A stretch of 64,000 nucleotides of DNA, from the NCBI GenBank assembly GCA_027625915.1, contig JANTQA010000030.1, positions 1,984,001-2,048,000 on the forward strand. Direction: 5' to 3'. The notes under the pieces were generated by a model. The model worked only from the letters and a program-made list of their open reading frames with translations. It did no database searches and had not been told where the DNA came from. This document shows positions 12,824 through 24,700 of this stretch, piece by piece (positions within the stretch are counted from its first letter, which is position 1; each line of letters begins with the position of its first letter). Origin of the DNA: Anaeramoeba flamelloides. Lineage: Eukaryota > Metamonada > Anaeramoebidae. The translations under genes were made by a program, and so were the position numbers.

Positions 12824-12994
12824 ATTACTGGTATTTGAATTCTAAATGGGAAAGAATTTTCACTTCCTTTTCCATATTTTTTTTTTATAAATATAGTTCT
12901 TAAAGAAAGAGGTTCTCTATCTATGTTCTCTTAAAAAAGAGAAATTAAAAATGAAGTGAAAAAAAATCCCATTTATTATTCAAATACCAGTAAT
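12824..12994. mobile_element. Palindromic MITE-like element, 171 bp
   Basis: The ends are inverted repeats: ATTACTGGTATTTGAAT on the left and ATTCAAATACCAGTAAT on the right. Further matching arms lie inside (AAATGGG..TTTTCACTTC against GAAGTGAAA..TCCCATTT). The same terminal word CCATTTAAATT..CAAATACCAG occurs at about 55380-55405. No coding capacity. Confidence 0.65.
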
Positions 12995-13862
12995 TTTGAT
13001 TTTATTAGAAACATCTTTTAAATAAAAATAAAGTCACCAAATTGTTTTTAGTTTATTTTACTCTTTTTTAACTGTGGATTTTGGAAATATAAATACTGAC
13101 AAATTGGAAAATATATAAAAATAGTTCTTTACTTCAAGTTACGTTTCGTTATACTTTTTATTCAGATTAGAATAAAAATGGATATAGAGTTCTGGGTTTA
13201 AAAGTTCACAAACTTGGTAAATTTCTCTCACTTTCGAAATATTCTTTCTAATGAACTGCTTTGAATATAAAGTTAACAAATATCTAAAATTGCTAAGTTA
13301 CTTAGATTTTTTTTTGTTTTTCAATATGTTGAAAGATTATTTTGCTTTCAAATAATTTTACTTTATTTGTGAGTTCAAATTGTTCTTAATCTGAAGATTT
13401 ATCTGAATACAACTATTTATTGTTGAAAATTTGTCTCAAATTCACTTTCTACTGTTTTGATTGGCAAAGGAAAGACAACAAAATCTGATTATCTTCAAAA
13501 GTTAGATTTATTTCATTTCAATTTTTTCATCAATATTATTCAATTGGAATGTTTTTAAGATTTTAACTGACATAGAGTTTTCAAAATTATTTAAATTGTG
13601 ACTATTTAATAAAGAAATCAAAAATTTAAATCTTTCTCTCAAATAAAAAAAAATTTTTTGCTCAACAATTATTTACTTCTAATTTCAAGAAGGAAAAGAT
13701 CAAAATGATGTTTTCTTTTGATCAAGAACGAAAGAATTTGACAAACGTACTGTTAATAGGACTTGAAATTACTTTGGTGTTTTAAACTCTCAGTCAAGTA
13801 CATAGATAATAAATTTATTTTTTTCAACTCTTTTGTTTTTTGTTTCACACAAAAAAATAGAA

Positions 13863-16851
13863 ATGTTCCGTAAAAAAAAACGATCTAAATCAAGATCAGA
13901 AACAAGATCAACAAAAATAACCAAAAAAGAAGATGATGTCGTTATTTCTGAAGAAGAAAAACAAAAAATTGAAGAAGACTTTGAAATTTTGTTGGTATGA
14001 TTAATTTTTTTTATTCAACACAACCAGAACTAACAAAAAAGAAAACACTTTTTTATTTGTTCAAAGATAACAGTTCAGATTGAATTGCATTGGAATGAAC
14101 AAGACATTCCAGTTTTTATCTTTCAATTTGTTTCTTTGAATTTGATTAATTTTCAATACATCAAAAAACGAGAACCTTTTAAGTGAAAAAAAAAAAAAAA
14201 AAAAATAAAAAAAATTTTTTCCCCCATTCTTCCTTCATTAAAAAATTTTTTATTTGCCTTATTTTTGATTAACAAATTTTTCAATAACATTCACCCAAAA
14301 CTAACCTACACTCTAGAAAACACTGAATCTAAACGAGGATCAAAAGGTAATGATGAGAGGCTTCCCAATCAATAAAAAAAAAAACCTTGTACAAAGTAGG
14401 CAATCCATTGAAAAAAGAGAAAAGCAAAAGCCATTAAGGGAATGGATCTCAAGTTTAAATTCAGAAATGACGGAAAAGGAAATGATCGCACTGAAAATCC
14501 AGCTTCGTGGGTGTACTATGGAATGGATTGACAAATTTATAAACCAAAATGGACACAGACTGCTTTTCAAAAATTTAAAGCAGTCATTAAAAAATAAAAA
14601 CAAAACAAATTTGACCTTTGAGCTTCTTGAGTCAACCCGTGCACTGATGAATAATGGAGTAAATTTTTTTTTATTTTGTTTTTTTGTTGTTTTTATTGAT
14701 TTTTTTTTTTTTATTTGAAAAATTTCAGCCAAACCAGAAGTGTTTACACTGAAAAGCTTTTTGTCAAAACTTTAAAAAATATTTCACAAAACAACTTTTG
14801 TCCAAAATTATAAACCCAGAGCCACAATTTATTTTCAAAAACAAAAAAAAAAAAACACAAATTAATGTTTTATGCTTGAAAGGTAATCTTGTTTTAGATT
14901 TGAAAGATTGGATTTGGGTAAATACTGTTAAAATCAAATTAAACTAATCATAATTTTATACAATAGTCCCATAAGGAAGCTTAAACAATCACCAGAAATA
15001 TCATAGCTAACTGATTTTGTGAAGATCTTTGGTGGTTGTTCGTTAAACTAGCAATATGTAAAATATTTGGTAATGGAAATAAAAATTTTCATTTATTAAT
15101 TGGAAAATAACAGTAAATTAATATCTTTGAAAAAACAACTAGTATTTTTGAATCAAAGTATTATGTAACAAATTACTCAACTCAGTTTCAATTAGTTATT
15201 TCAAAAAGTTTTGAAAAGCGACTTGAAATCCAAATTGAAATTTCTAAATGAAACATCTCTGTGTTTTTAAAAAAAAATGTGACAAATAGTTTTCAAAAGT
15301 ATCAATTAATCAATTTAAAAATTTCACGGACCTTTTTTCAGGACTTTACTAAAAAAATCTTTTGTCCACTTTTTAAAAATAAGTTTATATAACTTTGTTA
15401 AAAAAAAGGAGAGACACGTAAAAAAAGTGGGTCAATTATTTTTTTTGAAAGAATCAAAACTTATAATTGTTCATATTGGTAAAAATGATTCAAATCATCA
15501 TAATATTTAAAGGTCAATAAGAATTCACATCAGGATTAAAGCCTTTTAATAATCATAGCGTCTAATTTAGATTTTTCAATTTTGAATTTCATCAATATCC
15601 TTTAAAGTAGAATGTCTTAAAAAAACAAATTCTATATTTTTAATTGTAAAGAGTGCCTCTAATGAGTAAAAAGTGTATTTTTTAGACAATTAATCTCTCG
15701 TAAATTACGGCTTTCAGAAATATTCCTTAATATTTAAATCAGAATTATTTTATAAGTACCTGAGAAAAACTCTATTATTATTAAAGATAAACCAATTGTC
15801 AAAATGAAAAATTTTTGAATTTTCCATTTTTACGTGTACAGTATTGAAAAAAAGTACCTGACATGAAAAAAATCCTCTACAAGATTTTTAATTGTGCATA
15901 TTAGGAAAATTATTTTGGAATTGATTAATAACTTCTTTTATTTAAGAATCAAAACTCTCGAAATTATAACTCACCGCTTTCTTAGAATGATGATTTCTTA
16001 AATTACACTTGTTCAAAAAAATAATTAATCAATCAAAACCAGAATAAAAAAATATCATTTTCTAAATTCGTTATGGCAAACCTTTAATTGGTTATAACAA
16101 GATTTGTTAAACTGTAAATTGTTTATATGAAGAATAAGACATTTCTTATTTATAATTTTATGATCTTTCTTTTCAATAAACATATTCTAAAAAAAACAAT
16201 TTCGAGTTTTGGGGATATTCAATCCCCAAAATTATACAAAATGACAGGTTTAAACAATTTAAAATCAATGATTGAATAATGCTTTCAAGTTTCTGTGGTA
16301 TATGTGATTTTTATACTTTCAAGTTTCTTTTATTTTGAAATTCATTTTTTGGATTTATTCAAAAAAATAAACAAAAATATATCATGATGTAAAAGAAATT
16401 GAAAAATCTTTATTATCGTATTGGGAAATAGAAATAGAAATTTCTATGTGATAAAATAAAATTTTATAATTAAAAAATCAATTTCTATTGTTTATCAATT
16501 TTTATAGTCAAGTTAGAATGGATGTACCATAAAACATTGGATAAGTTTGAAAATACTTTATCTCTTTTTTTTAATAATAATATAAAATTTATTTATCTAA
16601 AAATCCTTTTGAAAATGATATTTTTCCGATTGATTGGTAAATATTAAGGAAATTACAAAAATCACAGAAATCACAGAAATCATAGAAACCTGGAAATCAA
16701 CAATTTGGATTTTTAATCAAGATTTGTAATAAAATATATCCAAGAATCTTTTGAGAAATATATTTTTCAAATTTAATATTTATGAAAACAATTTTAATCT
16801 TTCTTACCCAATTCAATCTCAAATTATACAATTATATAAAAAATAACACGT

Positions 16852-16925
<74 letters not shown>

Positions 16926-19917
16926 GTATATTAATAACAAAACAATAAATTAATATCCATCATAATAAAATGTTTAGAATGGTTTGCTTTCATGTTTAGA
17001 ATTAAATGACTCTATTGAAACCTTAGCAGTTTGTATTAAAAATCCAAATGATAAAGTTGTTAGTATTGCATTAAATATTCTTGCAGCCGTTTCAATGCTT
17101 TCGACAGAATCTAATAACATTCGAGAAAATATTACACATCTGCATAAAATGGATAATGTAGCACCATATTTTTATATTACCGAGAAATTATTTAAATCGG
17201 ATGATGAAGAATTGCAAATTAGTGCATTATCCCTCATTAATGCCTTGGCGTCGAATGAAGATATGGGAATCCGTATCAATGTTAGGTTTGAATTTTTCAA
17301 AAGGGGTATATTGGATTGGATCCAAAGAGTCAATCGAGCCTCAAATCAAAAATTAAAAACACAAATTGAAATTTTTGAAAAAAATATGAAAATTGACGAC
17401 AGTGCACTTCAAGAGGCCTATGGTACCTCTGAATTCAATCTTTTTTCATCTGGTGATATTTTTGCAAAGCTTGAAGACATTGTAAAAGAGACAGACTATG
17501 CCAACTTGCCATTAGAAATATCACGTAGAATTGTTTATTTATTATTTAAGTCTGGGTTTGAATTTAAAGAGATTTTAAATGGACTAAATAGTTTATTACA
17601 TTACTGTTCATTAAATGAGGAAAATGAACAAGACTTTGAAAGGTTAATTTTCCCGGATACAAGAGGCGAACTAGATGAAATAACTCAAGAAAAATTGGAA
17701 TTATACCAACAAAGAGTTGAAAATCTTGAAGAGCAAATTGAAAATAAATCTGTAGATTTTATTGCTTCCGCTAAAAAAATTAAAAAGTTTTACGACAATA
17801 AAATTTTGGATTTACAGCGTGGCACAGAAGGGACGAAACGGGTTATTTTATTAAAAGTTAAATATGATCAAGAAATTGAAAAATTAAAAGAGGAAATTAA
17901 AACGTTAAATAAAAATTTAGAAATTGAACGTAAACGAGTTAGTACGGGTGGTGGATCAGGTGGCGGATCAGGTGGCGGATCAGGTGGCGGATCAGGTGGT
18001 GGATCAGGTGGTGGATCAGGTGGTGGATCAGGTAGTGGATTGAGTGGTGGATCAAGTGGTGGATCAGGTGGCGGATCAGGTGGTGGATCAGGTGAATCAA
18101 AAACAGAAAATGAAATAAAAAAAGAAAATGGAGGAGAAAGTGGAAATAAGAATAATAATGATGGAATCCCACCACCGCCAATGTTAGGAGGAGGAATCCC
18201 GCCACCACCTGATCTAAGGAAACAAAAATGGAAAGATGAACAAGAAAAAAAAGAAAATGGAGGAGAAACCGGAAATAAAAATAATAATGATGGAATCCCA
18301 CCACCACCAATGTCGGGAGGAGGAATCCCACCGCCACCAATGTCAGGAGGAGGAATCCCACCACCACCAATGTCAGGGGGGGGAGGGATCCCACCGCCAC
18401 CAATGGGGGGAGGAATGGGTGGTTTACCACCACCACCAAATTTTGGAAAAGGAGGAGGGGGTGGTTTACCGCCACCACCTATGTTTGGGAAGAAATCAGC
18501 AAGAAAAAAAAGAGCACCAAAAAGCAATATGGTTGGGTTAAATTGGGAAAAAATCCCATCAAGAAACGCTGGTGTCACATATTGGACAAATCTGAAAACA
18601 GATGAAGTCCAATTGGATTTGAATGATTTTAAAAAAATGTTTAAAAAAAAAAAAGCAGGTCAAATTATTAAAAAAAAAACTGACAAATCTGAAAAAGCTA
18701 ATATTGTTGTGGGGAAAAAGGCAAGTAATGTAGAAATTACCCTGAGACAAATGAAAAAAACGGGGTCTGAAATTGCCAAAGGGATTTTGGAATTAGATCC
18801 ATTAATTTTAAATGAAGATTCGATACCAACTTTACTTCAACAATTGCCAACAAAGGATGAAGCAAGAAGCATTAAAGAATACACTGGCGACCGCTCGCTG
18901 TTTAACATGTGTGAGAATTTTTATGAAAAAATTATATTCATTGATCGAATTGAAGAAAGATTAAAAACTTATCAATTTAATTTAGGATTCCAAGAAACCA
19001 TTGACACCATTGAACCACAGATATTATATTTGATAAAGGCATCACAAGATTTGATAAGTAACAAGGAATTTAAAACATTGATGGAAATCATTTTGAAGAT
19101 GGGTAATATCATGAATGGTGGCTCCTTCAGGGGCGAGGCTGTTGGGTTCAATCTCAACATTTTAAATCGGCTTAAGGATACAAAGTCCACAGAAGATCGT
19201 AATATCAATTTAATGCATTACTTGGCCCAAATTCTTGAAGATCGTTACCCATACACGTTAACCTTTTTGGATGGCTTGAATGTTTATGAAAGGGCTTCGT
19301 CAATTGATTTAGGTAATTTAACAACCCAAATTAACAAATGCTCTAAAAATATTCAGGACACCGATGAAGAAATTGCAAAAGTTGAAGAATTAAATTTGGC
19401 AAATGACAAATATGCTAAAAAAATGAAACCATTCCTTAAAAGGGCCAGAAAGCAATTCTACAGAATTAAAAAGCAATACGAGCAGGCAATTGATTCATTT
19501 GATAAAACAGTTAAACAATTTGGGATGGGTGGAGAAAAAATGTCACCTAATACCTTTTTTGTAATGATCAAAGATTTTATTATCCATTTAAAAAAGGCTA
19601 AAGATGAGAATAAAAAAAGAATTGAAGCAGAAAAGAAGAAAAAATTAATGGAAGATCGAAAAAAAAAGCGTAACGAATTGAAAAAAAATAAAGATCTTGA
19701 AGCTGAAGTTGGTAATCAAGAGGGGGTTATGGATAGCCTGATGGAAAAAATGAGAACTGGGGAAGCATTTAAATTGAAGTCGGTAGATAGTAATATTGCA
19801 ATTTCGTTACAAGCACCACAATTAAATTCCTCATCGAGAAATATTAGAAGAAGAACTCCTGTTAGAAACAGAAATACAAGACAAACAAGTAGAATAAGAG
19901 TCGGTGGTAGAAAATAA
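13863..19917 (+). CDS. Diaphanous-related formin (GBD-FH3-FH1-FH2-DAD), 3 exons, 1137 aa
   Basis: Exons: 13863-13994, 14317-14658 and 16978-19917, all joined in phase 0; stop TAA. Residues about 40-150 are the GTPase-binding domain (FEILLKTLNLNEDQKVMMRG across intron 1; REWISSLNSEM). FH3/DID spans about 150-360 (KVVSIALNILAAVSM; FEFFKRGILDWI). A coiled coil covers about 385-480. A (GGGS)n linker is at about 480-529. FH1 is at about 555-660 with seven or so IPPPPM or LPPPP blocks for profilin-actin. FH2 is at about 672-1045 (GLNWEKIPS; MGNIMNGGSFRGEAVGFNL; FLDGLNVYE). A DAD follows at about 1073 (VMDSLMEKMRTGEAF), then an Arg-rich tail. It should nucleate and elongate actin filaments at membranes and be autoinhibited by DID-DAD contact until a Rho GTPase binds. 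Intron 1 is 322 nt. Intron 2 is 2319 nt and ends in an (AC)n(AT)n microsatellite. Confidence 0.93.
16857..16924 (+). repeat. Compound (AC)n(AT)n microsatellite
   Basis: About 16 AC units run directly into about 14 AT units near the 3' end of formin intron 2, ending about 55 nt before the acceptor. It should be length-polymorphic. Confidence 0.9.
17946..18092 (+). repeat. In-frame GGTGGATCA minisatellite encoding (GGGS)n in the formin
   Basis: Twelve-base units of the type GGTGGCGGATCA repeat about twelve times in frame, with synonymous GGT/GGC changes and a few non-synonymous interruptions (GSGLSGGSS). They encode a flexible Gly-Ser linker between the coiled coil and FH1. Confidence 0.9.
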
Positions 19918-20023
19918 TTTGTTGTTTTTTTTTTTTTTTTCATTATTATTTTTAATTATTATATATACTTAATTTATTAATTTCGATTTATGGAAAAAAA
20001 AATATATTGTTATTGGAATAATA

Positions 20024-20029
20024 AATAAA
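20024..20029 (+). terminator. Possible polyadenylation signal of the formin gene
   Basis: AATAAA lies about 110 nt after the formin stop codon. Weak evidence in AT-rich DNA. Confidence 0.3.
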
Positions 20030-21050
20030 AAAAATGAATAATTCTTTAAAAATTTTTTTTACAAAAATGAAAAATAATTTTTTTTTTTTATTTCTGTTTT
20101 GGATATCAAAAATTACTAAAACGGTATTAATTTTTTATAGTAATAATATAATGGTTTAAATAACCGATTACCTTTATTAAAGTGATCAAAAAAAATTGTT
20201 GATAATATTTTTTTATTATTTTTCTGAATAAAAATTACAAATAAATCAATTTCAAATATTTAATTTAATTATTTAACATTAATAGTAGAGTCATTTAAAA
20301 AAAAAGGATACTCAAAAATACTAATAAGTAATAATCAAACTTATTTAAAAGTGTGAAATAAATGGTATGAGTGACATTTTGTAACATTTAAGTAATCTAA
20401 TTTGTCAAAATTGGATGTAATTTTTTTTGTATTATTGTTTTATTATATGTCCCTACGACCCAAAAAACACTAAAAATTGAAAACAGATCAAATACTTTTC
20501 ATTAAAAAAATTAAAAAAACTAAATGAAAAAATAAAAATGAATAAAGTTTCGATTTAACTTTTTCTTGAAAACATTTTTTACCAAAATCATTACATTCAA
20601 AGTTGAAATTATGTATATTTTTAGATACACTGCCTTGTTTTAACTCATTTACTAAAACAAATTCTAAAATATGGGAATTTTCTTTTCACAAAAGGGACTA
20701 ATTTGGTCTTGAAATGTTTTTTTATTTTTAAGGGCAAAATTAAAAAAAAAAGTTATTTAAAAAAGATAAACTCTCTAGAAAATAACCTAATTTAATTTTT
20801 GACTTATTATTTGATTTCAAAATTTTCTCAACCCCAAGTTTTCAAAAAAAAATCAAAAAGAGCACAGAAATTTCAAAAAATATTTTCAATATTTAAAATT
20901 TGAGAGTGTTTTTATTCTAAAAAATTTTATCCCAGTGTTTAATTATATGAAGTTATAAGCTAGATTTCGAAAAATATTAATCAGAAAAAAAAAGTGCTTA
21001 ATTTTATTAAGGACATATTACAACATTTACATTACTACAATGGAATTTGA

Positions 21051-21588
21051 TTATAAACCTGATTCCAAAATTTTGTACACAGCCAGAATTATAATAGACA
21101 AAAAAAAAATCATTTGATTATATTTTTCAAAACTTATATCTTAAATCACTAATAGTTACCTAGTATAAATGTTTTTATAAGAAATTCTTTTTTCCAAATA
21201 AAATGTAAAAAAAAAATAAAAATCAGTTTGCCCAAAATAATGAAACAAGCTGAATATAAAATTGTATTGGTAAATCTGTTGAAACCCCACCAACAATTGT
21301 TGATCGATCAAATGATAAGATATCATTGACCAATTATATGTGTTTTTTCTATTTAACAAATCATACCTTAAAATTCCATTGATCAATTAAAAAAATTTAA
21401 ACAAAATTGATAACCTAACAGATTACATAACTGGGAAAAAAGAAATGAAAACAAAACAAAAAAGACAAGATAAAAAAATTATTTGTTAATTTTTTAAAAA
21501 ATCACAATTACTTTCAAGCATGAAGGAAAGTTTATTGTTGTTATTCTTTAAATATTTTTCAACCTTGTCAAAGTTTTGGAATTTAGTT
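21051..21588 (-). mobile_element. Family D non-autonomous element, copy 1 (~538 bp)
   Basis: The left end is TATAAACCTGATTCCAAAATTT and the right end TTGTCAAAGTTTTGGAAT, roughly inverse. The core word TGTTGATCGATCAAATGATAAGATATC and the words before it (CCAAAATAATGAAACAAGC) are shared with 61000-61140, and in the opposite orientation with 23270-23806 and 26431-26977. No coding capacity. Confidence 0.6.
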
Positions 21589-21790
21589 GATTATGTATTT
21601 TTTTTTCATAAAATATCTAACCTGACAAGTTTACCCTCAGAAAAGAATTAATACAGAAACAGCTTCTATGTGATATTAATTAATATATTTTTCTCTTAAA
21701 ATTGATATATTGTTTCATTTAGTCAACCAAAGCAATTAAAATAAAAAATCAAAAAAAAAAAAGAAAATGATTTACTAAGAATAAACTTTA

Positions 21791-24700
21791 TTAATTCAAC
21801 ATTTTTTTCCAACTAAAATTATTAAATTTACGAATAATATTAAATAAATCAGGTGACTTTGAAAAGAAAAAACTAGAAAAATTATTTTTTATAATTTTTG
21901 AGGATATCCCTGCTGTTGATGAAGAAGAAGGTAATGTTGGTGTTGTTATTGATGTACAAGATGCTTTATTTCTTAAAAAAAGATTACAATCTTCTGAAAG
22001 TAACCGACTGTTATTTTCAGTATTTTGATTATTTTGTTCTAAATTCTTTTGTTTCTCGTTAGTATCCTGATTTGAATATTTTTTTAATTTTTTGATTAAT
22101 AACTTTAATTCGTTTTTTTCAAGTACTTCCTTTTCCACTAAATTCTTGGTAATCAAATTTAGACATTCTTGTTCTTCTTTTACGATTTTTTTTGCACGTT
22201 CATAAGCTTGCTCAATAATTGAATGAACCTCGATATCAATTTTTGAAGAAAAATCTGTGCTTAATGGGAAGCGGTTTCGGTACTGTGACTCATCAACAAA
22301 CCAAGAGATTCTTTGAATATTTTGATAGCAGACATTGCCTATTTTTTTGTTCATCCCAAACATTGTTACGTAATGGTAAGCCAAATTTGTGACTTTGGAA
22401 AGATCGTCTTGTGCTAAAGTTGAAATCTGTCCAAAGCGTATTTCTTCTGCAGCTCTCCCACCAAGCGCAATACACATCATGTCTTTTATATCTTGCTGAG
22501 TTTGATAAGATATTTCCTTTGGGATTTGCCATGCATAACCCAGTGTATTTGAGCTACGTGGAATAATCGAGACTTTTAAAGTTTCGTTTTTGTCGTCTAA
22601 ATAATTTGCAACTACAACATGCCCGGATTCATGAGTTGCAATCAATTGCTTTTCTTCCTCTGATAATACTTTTGATTTCTTTTGCAATCCACACACAATT
22701 CGATCGACTGCTTTTAAAAAATGTTTGATCGTGATCACTTCCTTTCCGTTTCGAATTGCAATAAGTGCAGATTCATTGCATACATTTGCTATATCGGCAC
22801 CTGAAAAGCCCGAAGTAATATGACATAATTGCTTTGCTATTTCATCAATTGAATCTTCGAGTTTTAATTTTCGAAGATGGATTTTGAAAATTTCTCCTCG
22901 AGAGTTGAGATCAGGTAATGGAATTTGAACTTGGCGATCAAACCTTCCTGGTCTCAACAATGCTTTATCTAAAATATCTGGTCTATTTGTTCCTGCTAAA
23001 ACTAAAATTCCTTCATGATCGCCAAATCCATCTAATTCAACAAGTAATTGATTCAGTGTTGTTTCTCTTTCACTTGTTCCTTTAGAATTGGAAAAAAAAA
23101 AAAAAAGTATTTTAGAAATTTTAATTAGGAAAGAAATAATTATTTGATTATTTTAGGAATATTAATGAGGATTAATAAAATTGTAAAGAAATAAAATTAT
23201 AATTTATGATTTGAAAAATATTTTTAATTTTTTTGTTTTGTTTTGTCAATGTAATTTTGTAATGTAAAATAAACTAAAATTCAAAATTTTCCACACAGCT
23301 AAAACGTTCCAAACAATTACAATAATACAATTTCATTGAAATTGGAGATAATTTTGATTTTTGTGAAATATGAAAATCATTTTTTCATCTTTTAGTTTTT
23401 GTTTTCATTTCATTGTTTGAATTACGTAATTTGTTTCGTTCGATCAAAAATTTTTTCAACCATCGATATTAGGTTAAAGTCAAGTTGTACCAAATAGAAG
23501 AACTCAAATAAAATTAGTTGGTAGTGTCTAACCTTTGATCGATCAATATTCCTAATAGAATTTAAACAAATTTACTAATGTATTTTTTTGTTTTGCTCTC
23601 TCCAAAATTTTTAACACACCCATGATTTATTTGTATTAATAATTATTTATTTATTGTTTTGTGAGTATTGTAATTTATAAAAAAGTGTTAACATTTCAAT
23701 TTATGAATGGTTCTAATTTGGTAAATCTTCTTGAATTGATTAAATAAGTTTTTTTTTTCACAAATCGAATTTTGGTGTGTTAAAAATTTTGAATTGGGGT
23801 TTATATACATATATAGTAATAATAAAGATTTAAAATATTGTTAATCATAACTAAACTATATTTCAAAAATTGTAACTCGCCTGAAATAATAAAAATTGAA
23901 AAAAAAAATAGATCTTTTTATATTCAAAAACAACTAATAATTAAATCTAATTAATAATTCTCTTTTTAATTATTCTAAACACACAAAAACCTGATATTTT
24001 AACAATTAAAAAAAAATAAAAACCAAAAACTTAAAAAAAAGTGAATCAAAATTTTTGAAATGAGCATTATAAATTTTTTATTACTGACTTTCAATGAAAA
24101 AAGGTTTACAAGAAGTTTTTTTGCTAATAATTATCTGAATTTTAAAAGACGTTACATGGTCTTAATTTTCTGTAGGTTTATTGGTCTTTTCTAAGAGCTT
24201 TTATTTTTTTTTTCCAAATTGGTTTTATTACGAAAAAAAAGTATCAAAAAATAAAATCAAAAGGAAACAAAAACTAAAAATTAGAAAAAATGTGTGAAAT
24301 TAGAGAAAGCAAAACAAAAATTGCAAAAGTAGAAAAAATGATTCGGATCTAAAAATTGAAATTTTCTTTTGATAAGAATACAGTATAAAAACCCAAAACA
24401 ACTTTCAATAACATTATAAAGTGAGTCAAAATTTTTGAAAAATAGCTTATATTCCAAAAATTATGGATCACTTTTTCATTTTATAAAAAAAAATTAATTC
24501 AGTAAGATTTTACTTTTCTCTCTTATATCTAATATTATTACTAATTTTTAAGAGTAATTGAATAATTTAATATCTGTTTATAATCTAACCTTAATATTAA
24601 ATTACCCAAAATAAAAATATGATTTTTAAATTTTATTTTTGTAACACCATAACAAAAAAAAAGTAATTTTTAAAATTAAAGAAAATTCAGAGGCATCGGC

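Larger units (their letters stand above)
10524..13862. other. Intergenic region between nicalin and formin
   Basis: This is 3.3 kb of AT-rich DNA. It contains the palindromic element at 12824-12994, an exon-like fragment at about 12211-12291, and a region at about 11440-11620 with TTCTAGAAAACCCAA and TTTCCAGAATTCAAAAG words that resemble the hairpin at 41508-41582. I see no complete gene. The 70-residue ORF at 11302-11514 has no recognisable homology. Confidence 0.5.
19918..21790. other. Convergent intergenic region between formin and the m-AAA protease
   Basis: The two genes end facing each other, so both 3' ends lie here. The right third is a family D element (21051-21588). I see nothing else beyond AT-rich spacer. 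Confidence 0.5.

Noticed and set aside
17946-18092. (GGGS)n as a possible engineered linker or vector contamination
   Set aside because: It lies in frame in a complete native formin gene, with mixed synonymous codons and irregular units, and with introns and AT-rich flanks.
17868-18578. Pro-rich ORFs on the minus strand, and a His-rich plus-strand ORF at 18236-18541
   Set aside because: They are shadows of the Gly-Ser linker and poly-Pro FH1 of the formin in other frames.
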